Position numbers and translations under genes: made by a program
Assembly (NCBI GenBank): GCA_017744515.1
Contig: JAGIBF010000009.1
Coordinates: 15,934-79,933 of the forward strand
DNA length: 64,000 nucleotides
Direction of reading: 5' to 3'
DNA from: Niastella sp.
GTDB lineage: Bacteria; Bacteroidota; Bacteroidia; Chitinophagales; Chitinophagaceae
Notes under the pieces: model-generated
The model's input: the letters and a program-made list of their open reading frames with translations, nothing else
Database searches by the model: none
What the model was told of the DNA's origin: nothing
In this document: one piece after another, positions 33,391 to 41,460 of the stretch
Layout of the letters: each line of letters starts with the position of its first letter
Numbering within the stretch: position 1 is the stretch's first letter

Positions 33391-34968
33391 TTAGATCTTA
33401 CCCAGCCACCAGGAGGTTTGTACCAGGAACCTGTTGTTTCTGAACAGATCAGGGCTAACGGGCCAGTAGAAGCCTCCCCGTGCAAAACGCGCTTCTGACA
33501 GCCAGTCCACAAAGTTTACATACTGTCTTGTTCTCAGCAGGTCCCAGAAAATATGTCCTTCTACATAGAGTTCTTTGCCTCTTTCCACGATGTACTCATA
33601 CATGAGGTCGTCTTTTGTGTAGCTGTTGTCGACACGGTTATCGGGATGTGCACCATTTCTCTCGCGGAAGGAGTTGATCACCTGCATAGCAGTAGCGAGA
33701 TCATTCTTGTAAAGTGCTATTTCCGCACGCAGCAATTGCATATCCGAGTAGCGGAAGAGGATCATGTCGTTGCTCAGGTAAGCATCCAGGTTTTGGCCGG
33801 GATTGCGGTATACCACGTTGCTGTACTTGCGGCACATCGGCTCTGATGTCTTTGTATAATCGAAGTTTTTGCGATAACGAACATCTGCAGTATCCAGCGG
33901 GCGTGTCCACTGGCTGCCATCCCAATACCAGAACTGGTAATTGTTGTTGAAATAGGTGCTTGGAACCCAGAAACGGGCATTGCTGCTATAGTAAGCCACA
34001 TAGTCAGGGCCGCGCAGAAACTCCAGGCCAATGTGGGCGTTGGAACCTTCCTGAGTTTTGTCGTCCATGTACAACTGGAAGATGCCTTCGTTTGAAGTAG
34101 CGGTGTTGCTGCGGCCAACGAAAGTGGTGTAGTAGTTCGCTGTGTCGGTGTAAGAGTATCCGCCCAGTGCCAGCAGTTTGGTAACGGTGGTATCGGCACT
34201 GTTCACATCTTCTGCGTTGGGCGTATTGCTGGCAAGATTGCTCATGGTAGCGCGCCAGAGGTAGAGGTGCGCCAGCAGGGCATATGCTGATCCGCGATTG
34301 GCTGTTACGGCTCTTTCTGACTTTACCGCATAGCCCCAGTCGAGAAGGGCTGCTGCTTGTTTGCAATCTTTTTCTATTTGTTTCAGTACGTCGGCCACCG
34401 GAGTACGCGCGAGTTGGGGTGCAACAATGGCGTCATCATAGGCTTCCACTACAAGCGGCACATCGCCCCAAACCTTCGCCATTTCAAAATAGGTGAAGGC
34501 ACGGATGAAGAGCGCCTGACCTTTCATTTTGTTTTTGAATTGCTGGATGTTGTCTACATCGGCAAAATCGGCATCTGTTGATTTGTCAACCTTGCTGATG
34601 ATCAGGTTGCTCATGTTGATGGTCTTGTAAAACAATGACCAGTCACCCAGGCTTTGCACGTTGTATTTGAAGGTGAAATCGCCATTCTGAATACCTTCGA
34701 GACCGTCACCATTATAATCGATGGTAAAGTAGTTTTTGGCTACTGCATCGCCATACATATAATAGCGATTGCTTTTATCGGTGAGCGTGCGTCTCAGCAG
34801 CGAATAGTTGCCGGCCATGGCTGACTGGTAATCACGGCCGGTTTTCCAGAACACTTCGTCGTAGGTGGAGTTTTTGGGTGTTTGCTCCAACAGTTTCTTG
34901 CACGAACTACCAGCGAGCACACAAAGCAGCAGGAGTGGGATGCTATATATAGATATGTTGCGTTTCAT
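33391..34968 (-). CDS. SusD/RagB-family substrate-binding lipoprotein
   Basis: About 525 residues. The start is placed at the ATG at 34968 (MKRNISIYSIPLLLLCVLAGSSCKKLLEQTP), a lipoprotein signal; the 38 upstream codons of the track ORF overlap the susC 3' end. SusD marks are LEQTPKNSTYDEVFWKTGRDYQSAMAG (in part), FIRAFTYFEMAKVWGDVPLV, the TPR-like middle, and the C-terminal NSFRERNGA and ERGKELYVEGHIFWDLLRT motifs. It binds the ligand at the cell surface and caps the SusC channel. No glycoside hydrolase or peptidase is encoded nearby, so the substrate stays open. Confidence 0.93.
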   Translation of the reverse strand: MKRNISIYSIPLLLLCVLAGSSCKKLLEQTPKNSTYDEVFWKTGRDYQSAMAGNYSLLRRTLTDKSNRYYMYGDAVAKNYFTIDYNGDGLEGIQNGDFTFKYNVQSLGDWSLFYKTINMSNLIISKVDKSTDADFADVDNIQQFKNKMKGQALFIRAFTYFEMAKVWGDVPLVVEAYDDAIVAPQLARTPVADVLKQIEKDCKQAAALLDWGYAVKSERAVTANRGSAYALLAHLYLWRATMSNLASNTPNAEDVNSADTTVTKLLALGGYSYTDTANYYTTFVGRSNTATSNEGIFQLYMDDKTQEGSNAHIGLEFLRGPDYVAYYSSNARFWVPSTYFNNNYQFWYWDGSQWTRPLDTADVRYRKNFDYTKTSEPMCRKYSNVVYRNPGQNLDAYLSNDMILFRYSDMQLLRAEIALYKNDLATAMQVINSFRERNGAHPDNRVDNSYTKDDLMYEYIVERGKELYVEGHIFWDLLRTRQYVNFVDWLSEARFARGGFYWPVSPDLFRNNRFLVQTSWWLGKI

Positions 34969-34990
34969 GTTTTTCCTTTTTAGCGTTTGA

Positions 34991-37900
34991 TTAGAATTGA
35001 ACCTCCAGGCCGAGCGTGAATTTTCTTGGAATGGGGTATCCGGCTCCGTTGTACTCTCCATAAGGATTAACAGCTTCTGCATCAGGTAGGTCTTTCGAGC
35101 GCTGGAACATCGCTACGTTGTCGACAGTGCCAAATACTTTGAAGCGGTCAAGCTTGAATTTGGTGAGCAGGCTGCGGGGAAGATCGTAGGAGAGGATAAC
35201 GCTCCTGATCCTGAAGTAATCGCCTTTTTCAAGGAAGAAAGTCTGGGCTGACGTGTAATAGTAGCGATACGTGCCGAGGTCATACTTGGCATATTCGGCC
35301 TTATCGCCTGGTTCGCGCCAGATGTTGATCTTATTGAGATTGGGGGTGGAGAACCTTACGAAGTTATAGTAGGGGTCGCCATCCTGTGAGTTGGCAAAAC
35401 GGTCGGATTTAAAGAGGTTCAACACGTCCCTGTCGAAAGTGAACGTACAGAAGATACCGAGTGTTAAATTCTTCCAGGTAAAGTTGTTGGTGAAACCGCC
35501 GGTGATCTTGGGATTGGGATCACCAGTGGGAACTTTATCAGGATTAAGACCATCGTTGAAGATATCGATCAGGTAATCTCCGTCGAGATCGGCAAACTGG
35601 AAGTCTCCCCCGCGATATTCTCCATTGGGGTTACGGAAGCGGGCGCCTGTGTAGGGGTTGATGGGAACGTCCTTGTCTGTGGCGTACACACCCAATGTTT
35701 TATACAGGTAGAACGCATAGATGGGGCTGCCTACTGACAGAATATGCGATTTGTCGAAGCGGTCTCCACTGAGTACGAGATCACGACCTGCATTGGGAAG
35801 GTTCATGATCGTGTTCTTGTTGTATGCGATGTTCACACGGCTGAACCATTTGATCGCGCTCCCGTTGGGCAGGGGATTGGCAGCGAGTGTCAGTTCCACA
35901 CCCGCATTTCTTACGCCGATCGCATTGGTTTGGGCCATATCATAACCGGTGGTAACGGGCAGTTCTACGGCGAATAATCCGAAGGAGTTTTCTTTATTAT
36001 AGAAATCCAGAGAAGCGGAATACTTTCCGTTCATGACTTCCAAGTCAGTACCGATATTCCATTGTTTTGATTTCTCCCAGCTCAGGTCTTTCTGGGCCAC
36101 ACCATTGGTAAAGTTGGGGGTAACGGCGGTAATGGAATTGTAAGTAGCTGCACCACTTCCGTTGTATCCTCCTGCATTTACGCTATACCTGTTATACTGC
36201 AGGTAGTTGTCGCGCGGCTGGGCGCCGGAGGTACCTAAGCTGGCGCGGAGTTTCACCATGGAGAAAGTGTTGGCCACTCTTTTCATCCAGGGCTCTTCAG
36301 TGAGTATCCACGCTGCTGATGCGGCAGGGAAAAAGCCCCATTTGTTGTTTTCTCCAAAGCGTGATGATCCATCCGTACGAAGGCTACCGGAAAAGAGGTA
36401 CTTGCCATCGAAGTCATAAGAGGTACGGAAGTAGTAAGACAATAAACCATAGGCCTGGTAGTCGGAATAAGCTCCGATCTTTAATTGCTGGAACCCTTGT
36501 ACCACTTGTATTTGGTCGGAAGCTCCACCATAACCAGATGCCTGTGTCTGTTGGAACTGGTCATAGGTAAATTCCTGGCCAGCTACCATGCTGAGGTTAT
36601 GTTTGCCAAATGCATTTACATAGCTCAGGTAGTTGGATGACATCACATTGATGGCATTATCGGTATACGTGTAGGAATAGTTACCGTTACCGTTCTGCAA
36701 TTCATTGGTGCGGTTGTAGTCACGGCGTGAGTTCTTATATATATAAGAGGTGAGTGAGGTGAGCCGCAGGTGATTGGAGAAGGTATAACCGAGGTTCATT
36801 GTAAAGTTGAACTGATTGGCTATGTTTTTATCGAGGTTATCCTTATACTGTCCCAACAGGAATTCTTTTTTATTGGGATCGAGGTTGAACAGGGAAGAGG
36901 GCATGTTGCCTGCACCAAGGGAGATCGGGCTGTTGCCATCTCCGTTTCCGCGTGCTTTATCTGTACGGAAATAGCTGATGATGGGGTTGATCTCCAGCTT
37001 ACCGCCGAGTGAGCGGGCGCCGAGGTTGAGGCGCATGGTGTATCTCTTGAAACCGGTGGCTTTGATGGTACCTTTTTCATCGTAGTAGTTGGTGCTGAAG
37101 CGATAGTTGGTTCCTCCGTCGCTGGCGCCGCTAAGGCTCAGATCCACGCTCTTTACATTACCAGGCTGGTAGAACATATCCTGCCAGTCGGTATTGCCGT
37201 TGAAAGCAGGGTTGAGACTGTCTGTGATCAGCGCAGGCAACCCTCTTTCCTGGTTGTAATCCAGCTGTTGCTGGAGGATAGCGAGCTTGGCCCTTCTTTC
37301 TTCTGCTCCGAGGGTAACATCGCGCAATTTGGGACGCTGCGTAATACCTGCGAAACCAGACACGATGACTTTGGGTGGTCCGTTTCTACCTTTCTTGGTA
37401 GTGATGAGGATTACACCATAAGCTGCGCGTGATCCATAAATGGCTGCGGCTGATGCATCTTTTAGTACGTCGATAGATTCAATATCATTAGGGTTTACAC
37501 CGCCGAGATAGTTCATGCCGGTACCAACGCCGGGACCTGCATAAGACTCTGTAGGCTGGGGTACGCCGTCTACTACATAGAGGGGGCTGTTCATGATGTC
37601 GTACTCATCATAGTTTGAGTTGATCTGTGAGTTACCACGTACCAGCACCGTTGGTGTGGCGCCGGGGGCTCCACTGAAGTTCTGTACGTTTACACCAGAA
37701 AGACGGCCTTGCAAGAGCTGGTCGAAGCTGGAAGCCGGCAGGTTGGCCAGTTCTTTTCCGGAAATACTGGACACCGCAGCGGTGTTTTTCTTACGCGTTA
37801 CTTTCTGGTAACCGATGACGACTGTTTCGGTGAGGTTACTGTTCGATTCTGCAAGCTTGATGGAAAGCGGTTTTTCACTGGTGATCTTGATGCTTTGTCC

Positions 37901-38131
37901 GGCATATCCCACCGACGAGACCTCGAGCGTTGCATTGATGCTGGTGGGAATGGAGAAGAATCCTCTGTCATTGGTTGTAACACCCCTGTCGGTGCCTTTG
38001 ATTTTAACGCTGACACCTGAGAGAGGTTCGTTTTTGGCATCGGTCACGATACCTGTGACGATTAACTGCTGTGCCTGTATATAGCAAAACAGGCATAGCA
38101 GTACACATGATAAAAAGAGCTTTTTCATCAT
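34991..38131 (-). CDS. SusC/RagA-family TonB-linked outer-membrane transporter
   Basis: A 1046-residue TonB-dependent transporter. The signal peptide is followed by a carboxypeptidase-regulatory-like domain (residues 24-105, VTGIVTDAKNEPLSGVSVKI). Next come the plug with VVIGYQKVTRKK and the SusC signature ESIDVLKDASAAAIYGSRAA, then the 22-strand barrel ending in GLEVQF. It imports ligand delivered by SusD, powered by TonB-ExbBD. No N-terminal STN signalling domain is present, so it is not expected to drive an anti-sigma cascade. It is first in the operon, with a LacI-like palindrome 119 bp upstream of the start. Confidence 0.95.
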   Translation of the reverse strand: MMKKLFLSCVLLCLFCYIQAQQLIVTGIVTDAKNEPLSGVSVKIKGTDRGVTTNDRGFFSIPTSINATLEVSSVGYAGQSIKITSEKPLSIKLAESNSNLTETVVIGYQKVTRKKNTAAVSSISGKELANLPASSFDQLLQGRLSGVNVQNFSGAPGATPTVLVRGNSQINSNYDEYDIMNSPLYVVDGVPQPTESYAGPGVGTGMNYLGGVNPNDIESIDVLKDASAAAIYGSRAAYGVILITTKKGRNGPPKVIVSGFAGITQRPKLRDVTLGAEERRAKLAILQQQLDYNQERGLPALITDSLNPAFNGNTDWQDMFYQPGNVKSVDLSLSGASDGGTNYRFSTNYYDEKGTIKATGFKRYTMRLNLGARSLGGKLEINPIISYFRTDKARGNGDGNSPISLGAGNMPSSLFNLDPNKKEFLLGQYKDNLDKNIANQFNFTMNLGYTFSNHLRLTSLTSYIYKNSRRDYNRTNELQNGNGNYSYTYTDNAINVMSSNYLSYVNAFGKHNLSMVAGQEFTYDQFQQTQASGYGGASDQIQVVQGFQQLKIGAYSDYQAYGLLSYYFRTSYDFDGKYLFSGSLRTDGSSRFGENNKWGFFPAASAAWILTEEPWMKRVANTFSMVKLRASLGTSGAQPRDNYLQYNRYSVNAGGYNGSGAATYNSITAVTPNFTNGVAQKDLSWEKSKQWNIGTDLEVMNGKYSASLDFYNKENSFGLFAVELPVTTGYDMAQTNAIGVRNAGVELTLAANPLPNGSAIKWFSRVNIAYNKNTIMNLPNAGRDLVLSGDRFDKSHILSVGSPIYAFYLYKTLGVYATDKDVPINPYTGARFRNPNGEYRGGDFQFADLDGDYLIDIFNDGLNPDKVPTGDPNPKITGGFTNNFTWKNLTLGIFCTFTFDRDVLNLFKSDRFANSQDGDPYYNFVRFSTPNLNKINIWREPGDKAEYAKYDLGTYRYYYTSAQTFFLEKGDYFRIRSVILSYDLPRSLLTKFKLDRFKVFGTVDNVAMFQRSKDLPDAEAVNPYGEYNGAGYPIPRKFTLGLEVQF

Positions 38132-38249
38132 TTAGCAGTTGTTTGGTTGAGCCTAAAGGTACCGGTATGCTAAACAGAAATTGACTCAAAACTTAACTTT
38201 TCTTTAACCGATTTTGCCCTACTAAAACCTTTTAGCATGTGGTTTTAAC

Positions 38250-38265
38250 GCGCAACCGGTTGCGC
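38250..38265. promoter_or_regulatory. 16-bp perfect palindrome, LacI-family-like operator
   Basis: GCGCAACCGGTTGCGC is perfectly self-complementary and has the central AACCGGTT typical of LacI/GalR-family operators. It lies 119 bp upstream of the SusC start codon. No LacI-family gene is in the window, so the regulator would be encoded elsewhere. Confidence 0.75.
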
Positions 38266-38287
38266 ATCCGAGAGAGAATTCTGCGTC

Positions 38288-38320
38288 GTTAATGACTCGT
38301 TAATGAGTTGTTAACGAAGC
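38288..38320. promoter_or_regulatory. Three tandem 11-bp direct repeats
   Basis: GTTAATGACTC, GTTAATGAGTT and GTTAACGAAGC follow each other with exact 11-bp periodicity, i.e. one site per helical turn. They are 23 bp beyond the LacI-like palindrome relative to susC. This is a candidate binding array for a second regulator. Confidence 0.6.
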
Positions 38321-38556
38321 GCTGTGCATGAAGTGAGTAAGTGACCATCGGTTCTTGCTACGTCCGTAGTAAAATCTATCCAATAGCGATATTGACTGTT
38401 TTTTTTGATCACATAGGCTGTTATCCTATTAAAAGATAAGTAACCAATAAATACCTGTTTACTCCGGGCAAATCAGTAAGTGTGCTGATCAAAGAGTAAA
38501 ACGTACAGTTGTAAAGTAAAAGTGTGCTGATATTCGTAAAGGTTCGGAACGGGGTC

Positions 38557-38570
38557 TCGTATTTCTACGA
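38557..38570 (+). promoter_or_regulatory. Upstream palindrome of sRNA unit copy 1
   Basis: TCGTA-TTTC-TACGA, with perfect 5-bp arms. It ends exactly 45 bp before the -33 TTG, the same distance as in copies 2 and 3. Candidate activator or repressor site. Confidence 0.7.
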
Positions 38571-38615
38571 TGGGTGTTGTAAATACTGAAATTTGATAAT
38601 CAAGCAGTTTTCCTC

Positions 38616-38646
38616 TTGTGTTAAAGGAAAGGTAAAACTACTTTTA
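38616..38646 (+). promoter_or_regulatory. Promoter of sRNA unit copy 1
   Basis: TTG (38616-38618), 20 bp, TACTTTTA (38639-38646), one mismatch from TAnnTTTG. The -33 lies inside the conserved GCAGTTTTCCTCTTGT, shared with the other two copies (15 of 16 identical to copy 2). Confidence 0.75.
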
Positions 38647-38650
38647 CACT

Positions 38651-38891
38651 GTTGATAAATGATACGGTTTCCGAAAAAATCCAAACATCCTGAAAGACCG
38701 CAATATCCAGGAAAAACCAAACGTCCAGAGTCCAACGTCCAAAAAGAAACCAACTGGAACAATATCATTTAAACAACCATTTAAAATTCCAGTATCGATT
38801 ATCCAATTATCCCGGAAAATCTTCATGGTTAATGTTCATCTGAATCACGTCCAAAAGATTTTAAGCCCCGCAGCAATGTGGGGCTTTTTTA
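38651..38891 (+). ncRNA. Putative small RNA, three-copy family, copy 1
   Basis: About 240 nt starting 4 bp after the -7 box with GTTGATAAATGATACGGTTTCC. A closing stem pairs TAAATGATA with TATCATTTA (38657-38664/38763-38770 region) and G-TTTCC with GGAA-C, separated by a conserved CG/AA internal loop; one U is bulged in this copy. The loop and linker are A/C-rich with 11 UCC motifs. The box ACGTCCAAAAGATT precedes the terminator. Homology with copies 2 and 3 is in blocks, not throughout. Neither strand has a shared reading frame. Function unknown; it does not match any small RNA I know. Confidence 0.78.
38863..38891 (+). terminator. Intrinsic terminator of sRNA copy 1
   Basis: AAGCCCC-N10-GGGGCTT followed by TTTTT. 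The stem sequence differs from those of copies 2 and 3. Confidence 0.85.
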
Positions 38892-39000
38892 TGCCCATCC
38901 CCGGAGAAATAATGACAAGCTATCACGTACAAAAGGCTGTCTGTGTAGAAGAGGTGGTAGGGTAGGTCAGAGGGCGTATATTTATTAAAAGCACTTAGCC

Positions 39001-39915
39001 ATGAACTTCCTGCGCCTTTGCGGCAGCCTTGCCTGCCTGTTATCCCTTATGCTGCTTGCCCGCTGTGGCGCTCCATCTTATTCCTCAGCCATAGTTTACC
39101 CTTCGCCCATGCCCGATTCTGTTGCGCTGCCCTTTATGCCCGGCATCGTCTGCAGCGACTCCCTCGACTTCAATGCGGCCTTTTCTCCTGACGGAAAATC
39201 CTTCTATTTCACCCGGCGACTGACGAAATGGGTAGTGCTGGTGTCTCATTTCAACGGCTCGAAATGGAGCGCACCCGTACCTGCTCCCTTTGCCGATACC
39301 GCTTATGCCGAGGCGGATGCCACTTTCGCGCCGGATGGCTCCGTATATTTTATTTCCAACCGTCCGCGCAGTCCTGCCGATACCTTATCCGATTACGATA
39401 TCTGGCGCAGGCGTCCCCTCGCCAATGGTGGCTGGAGTGAACCGGAGAATGTTACGGTCATCAACTCTGATAGTACCGAATATTATATCTCTTTTGCCGA
39501 AAATGGCAACCTCTATTTCGCCTCCTTTCGCGCCGGCGGTTATGGTTCGGTTGATATTTATGTAAGTAAGCTTGCCAACGGGGAATATACAGCACCGGTA
39601 AACCTGGGACCAGCGATCAACACTGCCGGCACAGAACATGATCCCTGTATTTCCCCCAAAGAAGATTACCTGGTCTTCACCGCCGCCGAAAGAAAAGACA
39701 CCATCGGCGAGGCCGACCTGTATGGCTCCAGACTGGTAGCCGGCAAATGGTGCCCTTCCGTTAACCTCGGCAAGCGTGTCAACACGCCTACGTATGAGTA
39801 TTGTTCTTACTTCTCTCCGGATGGGCAGTATCTCTTCTTCAGCAGTGACTTTGATGTGAAATGGGTGAAAGCGAAGTCTGTGCTGGATGATATTGACAGA
39901 GCATGTAAGTATTGA
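39001..39915 (+). CDS. WD40-like beta-propeller (PD40/TolB-type) lipoprotein
   Basis: A 304-residue protein with a lipoprotein signal (LACLLSLMLLARCGAPS). The mature part has repeated PD40 units: NAAFSPDGKSFYFTRR, ADATFAPDGSVYFISNR, YISFAENGNLYFASFR, HDPCISPKEDYLVFTAAE and CSYFSPDGQYLFFSSD, i.e. at least five propeller blades ending in the standard C-terminal blade. Such propellers bind peptides or glycans on the cell surface or in the periplasm; no catalytic domain is attached. It lies 110 bp downstream of sRNA copy 1, whose terminator should insulate it, and convergent to the DMT permease gene. Confidence 0.87.
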   Translation: MNFLRLCGSLACLLSLMLLARCGAPSYSSAIVYPSPMPDSVALPFMPGIVCSDSLDFNAAFSPDGKSFYFTRRLTKWVVLVSHFNGSKWSAPVPAPFADTAYAEADATFAPDGSVYFISNRPRSPADTLSDYDIWRRRPLANGGWSEPENVTVINSDSTEYYISFAENGNLYFASFRAGGYGSVDIYVSKLANGEYTAPVNLGPAINTAGTEHDPCISPKEDYLVFTAAERKDTIGEADLYGSRLVAGKWCPSVNLGKRVNTPTYEYCSYFSPDGQYLFFSSDFDVKWVKAKSVLDDIDRACKY

Positions 39916-39917
39916 AA

Positions 39918-40823
39918 CTACGTGCTACGCGCCGTGAGCCTTGAACGAAAATGCACATGTATGTTCATCCACACAATGGCCAGCAGCATGATAACGATGC
40001 CTGTCCATTGCAGCGGAGCAATCCGCTCGTCCAGCACAATACTGGCGCATATTACAGCTACCGGTAATTCAGCCGTCATGATGATGGCGCTGATGCCTGC
40101 CCCTATACGGGGTATGCCCTGTGCAAAAAGCACCGGAGGAATGATGGTGCCAAAGAGAGCAAGAAACAAGGTCCATTTGATCAATCCCATATCGAAATGG
40201 TGCCCAACGGTAAGCTGGTGAAAATTCACGACCGCTATCCCGATGGTTGAACCAGTCATGATGATGGCGCTTTTTTCCAATGCCGGTATCGCGATGCCGA
40301 TCCTGCTGTTGGCTACCACATAGATGGCATACAGGAATGCCGACGCAAGGGCGTATAACATCCCTTTTATGAAGGCGCCATCGACTTGTAGGCGTGTCAT
40401 CCCGCTGGCCAGCAGGGTGCCCGCCAGTATGATGGCGATAGTAATCAACTGTATGGCATCCGCTTTCTTATTGAAGATGATGCGGTCCAGTAATACACCC
40501 ATCCAGGTAAACTGCATGAGCAGGATAATGGCCACCGATGCAGGGATGTATTTTACAGATACATAGTACACGAAAGTAGTGAGGCCGATGGCCGCGCCTG
40601 TGATCAATACCGGCCAGCTGTTGGCTATTGGTATTGCTGATTGCGTCTTTTGTTGTTTACGTTTCAGCCAAACGCACAGCCACAATACGAGCATGCCGGT
40701 GAAAGCCTGTGTAACAGATATGCCGGCGGCCGTATATCCTTCACGATACGCCAGCTTTACGAACGTAGAGAGTATGCCGAAGCTGCAGGCTCCGGCGAAA
40801 ACCATCAATATATATTTAGTCAT
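39918..40823 (-). CDS. EamA/DMT-family permease
   Basis: About 301 residues with ten transmembrane helices in two EamA repeats, ending with a short basic tail (HFRSRLTARS). The ATG at 40823 (MTKYILMVFAGACSFG) is preferred because it starts directly at helix 1; the track adds 23 residues without membrane character. RhaT/EamA-type carriers export amino acids, nucleobases or drugs; nothing in the sequence fixes the substrate. Convergent with the beta-propeller gene (2-bp gap). Confidence 0.88.
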   Translation of the reverse strand: MTKYILMVFAGACSFGILSTFVKLAYREGYTAAGISVTQAFTGMLVLWLCVWLKRKQQKTQSAIPIANSWPVLITGAAIGLTTFVYYVSVKYIPASVAIILLMQFTWMGVLLDRIIFNKKADAIQLITIAIILAGTLLASGMTRLQVDGAFIKGMLYALASAFLYAIYVVANSRIGIAIPALEKSAIIMTGSTIGIAVVNFHQLTVGHHFDMGLIKWTLFLALFGTIIPPVLFAQGIPRIGAGISAIIMTAELPVAVICASIVLDERIAPLQWTGIVIMLLAIVWMNIHVHFRSRLTARST

Positions 40824-41072
40824 TGTTTCCGGTTGTGATAATAAAAGGCTACGAGGCAGAAAGGCATTGAGGCAACAAGAGAAAACGCTCATGTTGACTT
40901 AATCTTTACAATACCTGTTGATTTCAGGCATTGAATAGGAAATGCAATAACAACCGGGCTTACGTGGTTACAAGCCGCCAAGAGCATGGAATGTTCCGGT
41001 CATTATGCAAATGCAACCGGAGGAGGAGGTGTGGAGGAAAGTATTCTGTGATTCATGATGTCTTCAATTGTG
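40824..41072. other. Gap without recognised feature
   Basis: About 250 bp upstream of the DMT permease with no supported ORF, promoter consensus or repeat. It may contain the permease promoter on the minus strand. Confidence 0.4.
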
Positions 41073-41420
41073 TTACAATAATAGCAAGAAATATCCAATC
41101 TCAGGCAATTCAGCATAGGGTTGTTTTCTTGCACGGGCGCCTGCCATAATACTCAGTTTATATCTTTCCGGATTGAATTTTGCCCGCATAAAGAGTGGGG
41201 TACTCTTATTGGCTGCTATCAGCAACTGAAGTCCGTTTATACGATCCGTTAATGGTTTTTGGCGCCATTGCTCACGTGTAGGGCTGTGCCAATAAGGAGG
41301 CTGGTTACATCTATGTCAAGCACTTCATAGCCATCCCTATAAGCAGGGTCTGCATTTGTTTGGCTAACATAATGAAGGAAGGGTTATGCCTCCTCAAACG
41401 CATCGACTACCCGGTAGCGT
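41073..41420 (-). pseudogene. Probable decayed gene fragment, family unknown
   Basis: On the minus strand a protein-like stretch can be read only with frame changes. Around 41330-41270 one frame gives AYRDGYEVLDIDVTSLLIG; from about 41300 to the stop at 41073 another gives PPYWHSPTREQWRQKPLTD and STPLFMRAKFNPERYKLSIM. There is no start codon in either piece, and upstream codons end in stops. The residue composition looks like real protein, which suggests a frameshifted, truncated remnant. I do not recognise the family; it could also be chance. Confidence 0.4.
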
Positions 41421-41460
41421 ATAGTCATTTTCCTAAAGAAATGCAAATGTGTAGTGTGGT

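Larger units (their letters stand above)
38132..38556. other. Regulatory gap upstream of susC
   Basis: No ORF. It holds a 16-bp palindrome (38250-38265), three 11-bp direct repeats (38288-38320) and a weaker inverted repeat TAAAACC/GGTTTTA (38223-38247). All are suited to control of the minus-strand SusC/D operon. The remaining part is AT-rich without clear signals. Confidence 0.55.

Noticed and set aside
38565-38768. Minus-strand 67-aa ORF over sRNA copy 1, and similar ORFs at 46235..46441 and 47670..47933
   Set aside because: They arise from the opposite strand of the repeated sRNA unit. Their similarity is nucleotide-level; frames and lengths are not conserved among copies.
38557-38891. 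MITE or other transposon explanation for the three sRNA units
   Set aside because: No terminal inverted repeats at the ends and no target duplication visible; conservation is in spaced blocks with differing terminators. Kept as the alternative to test.
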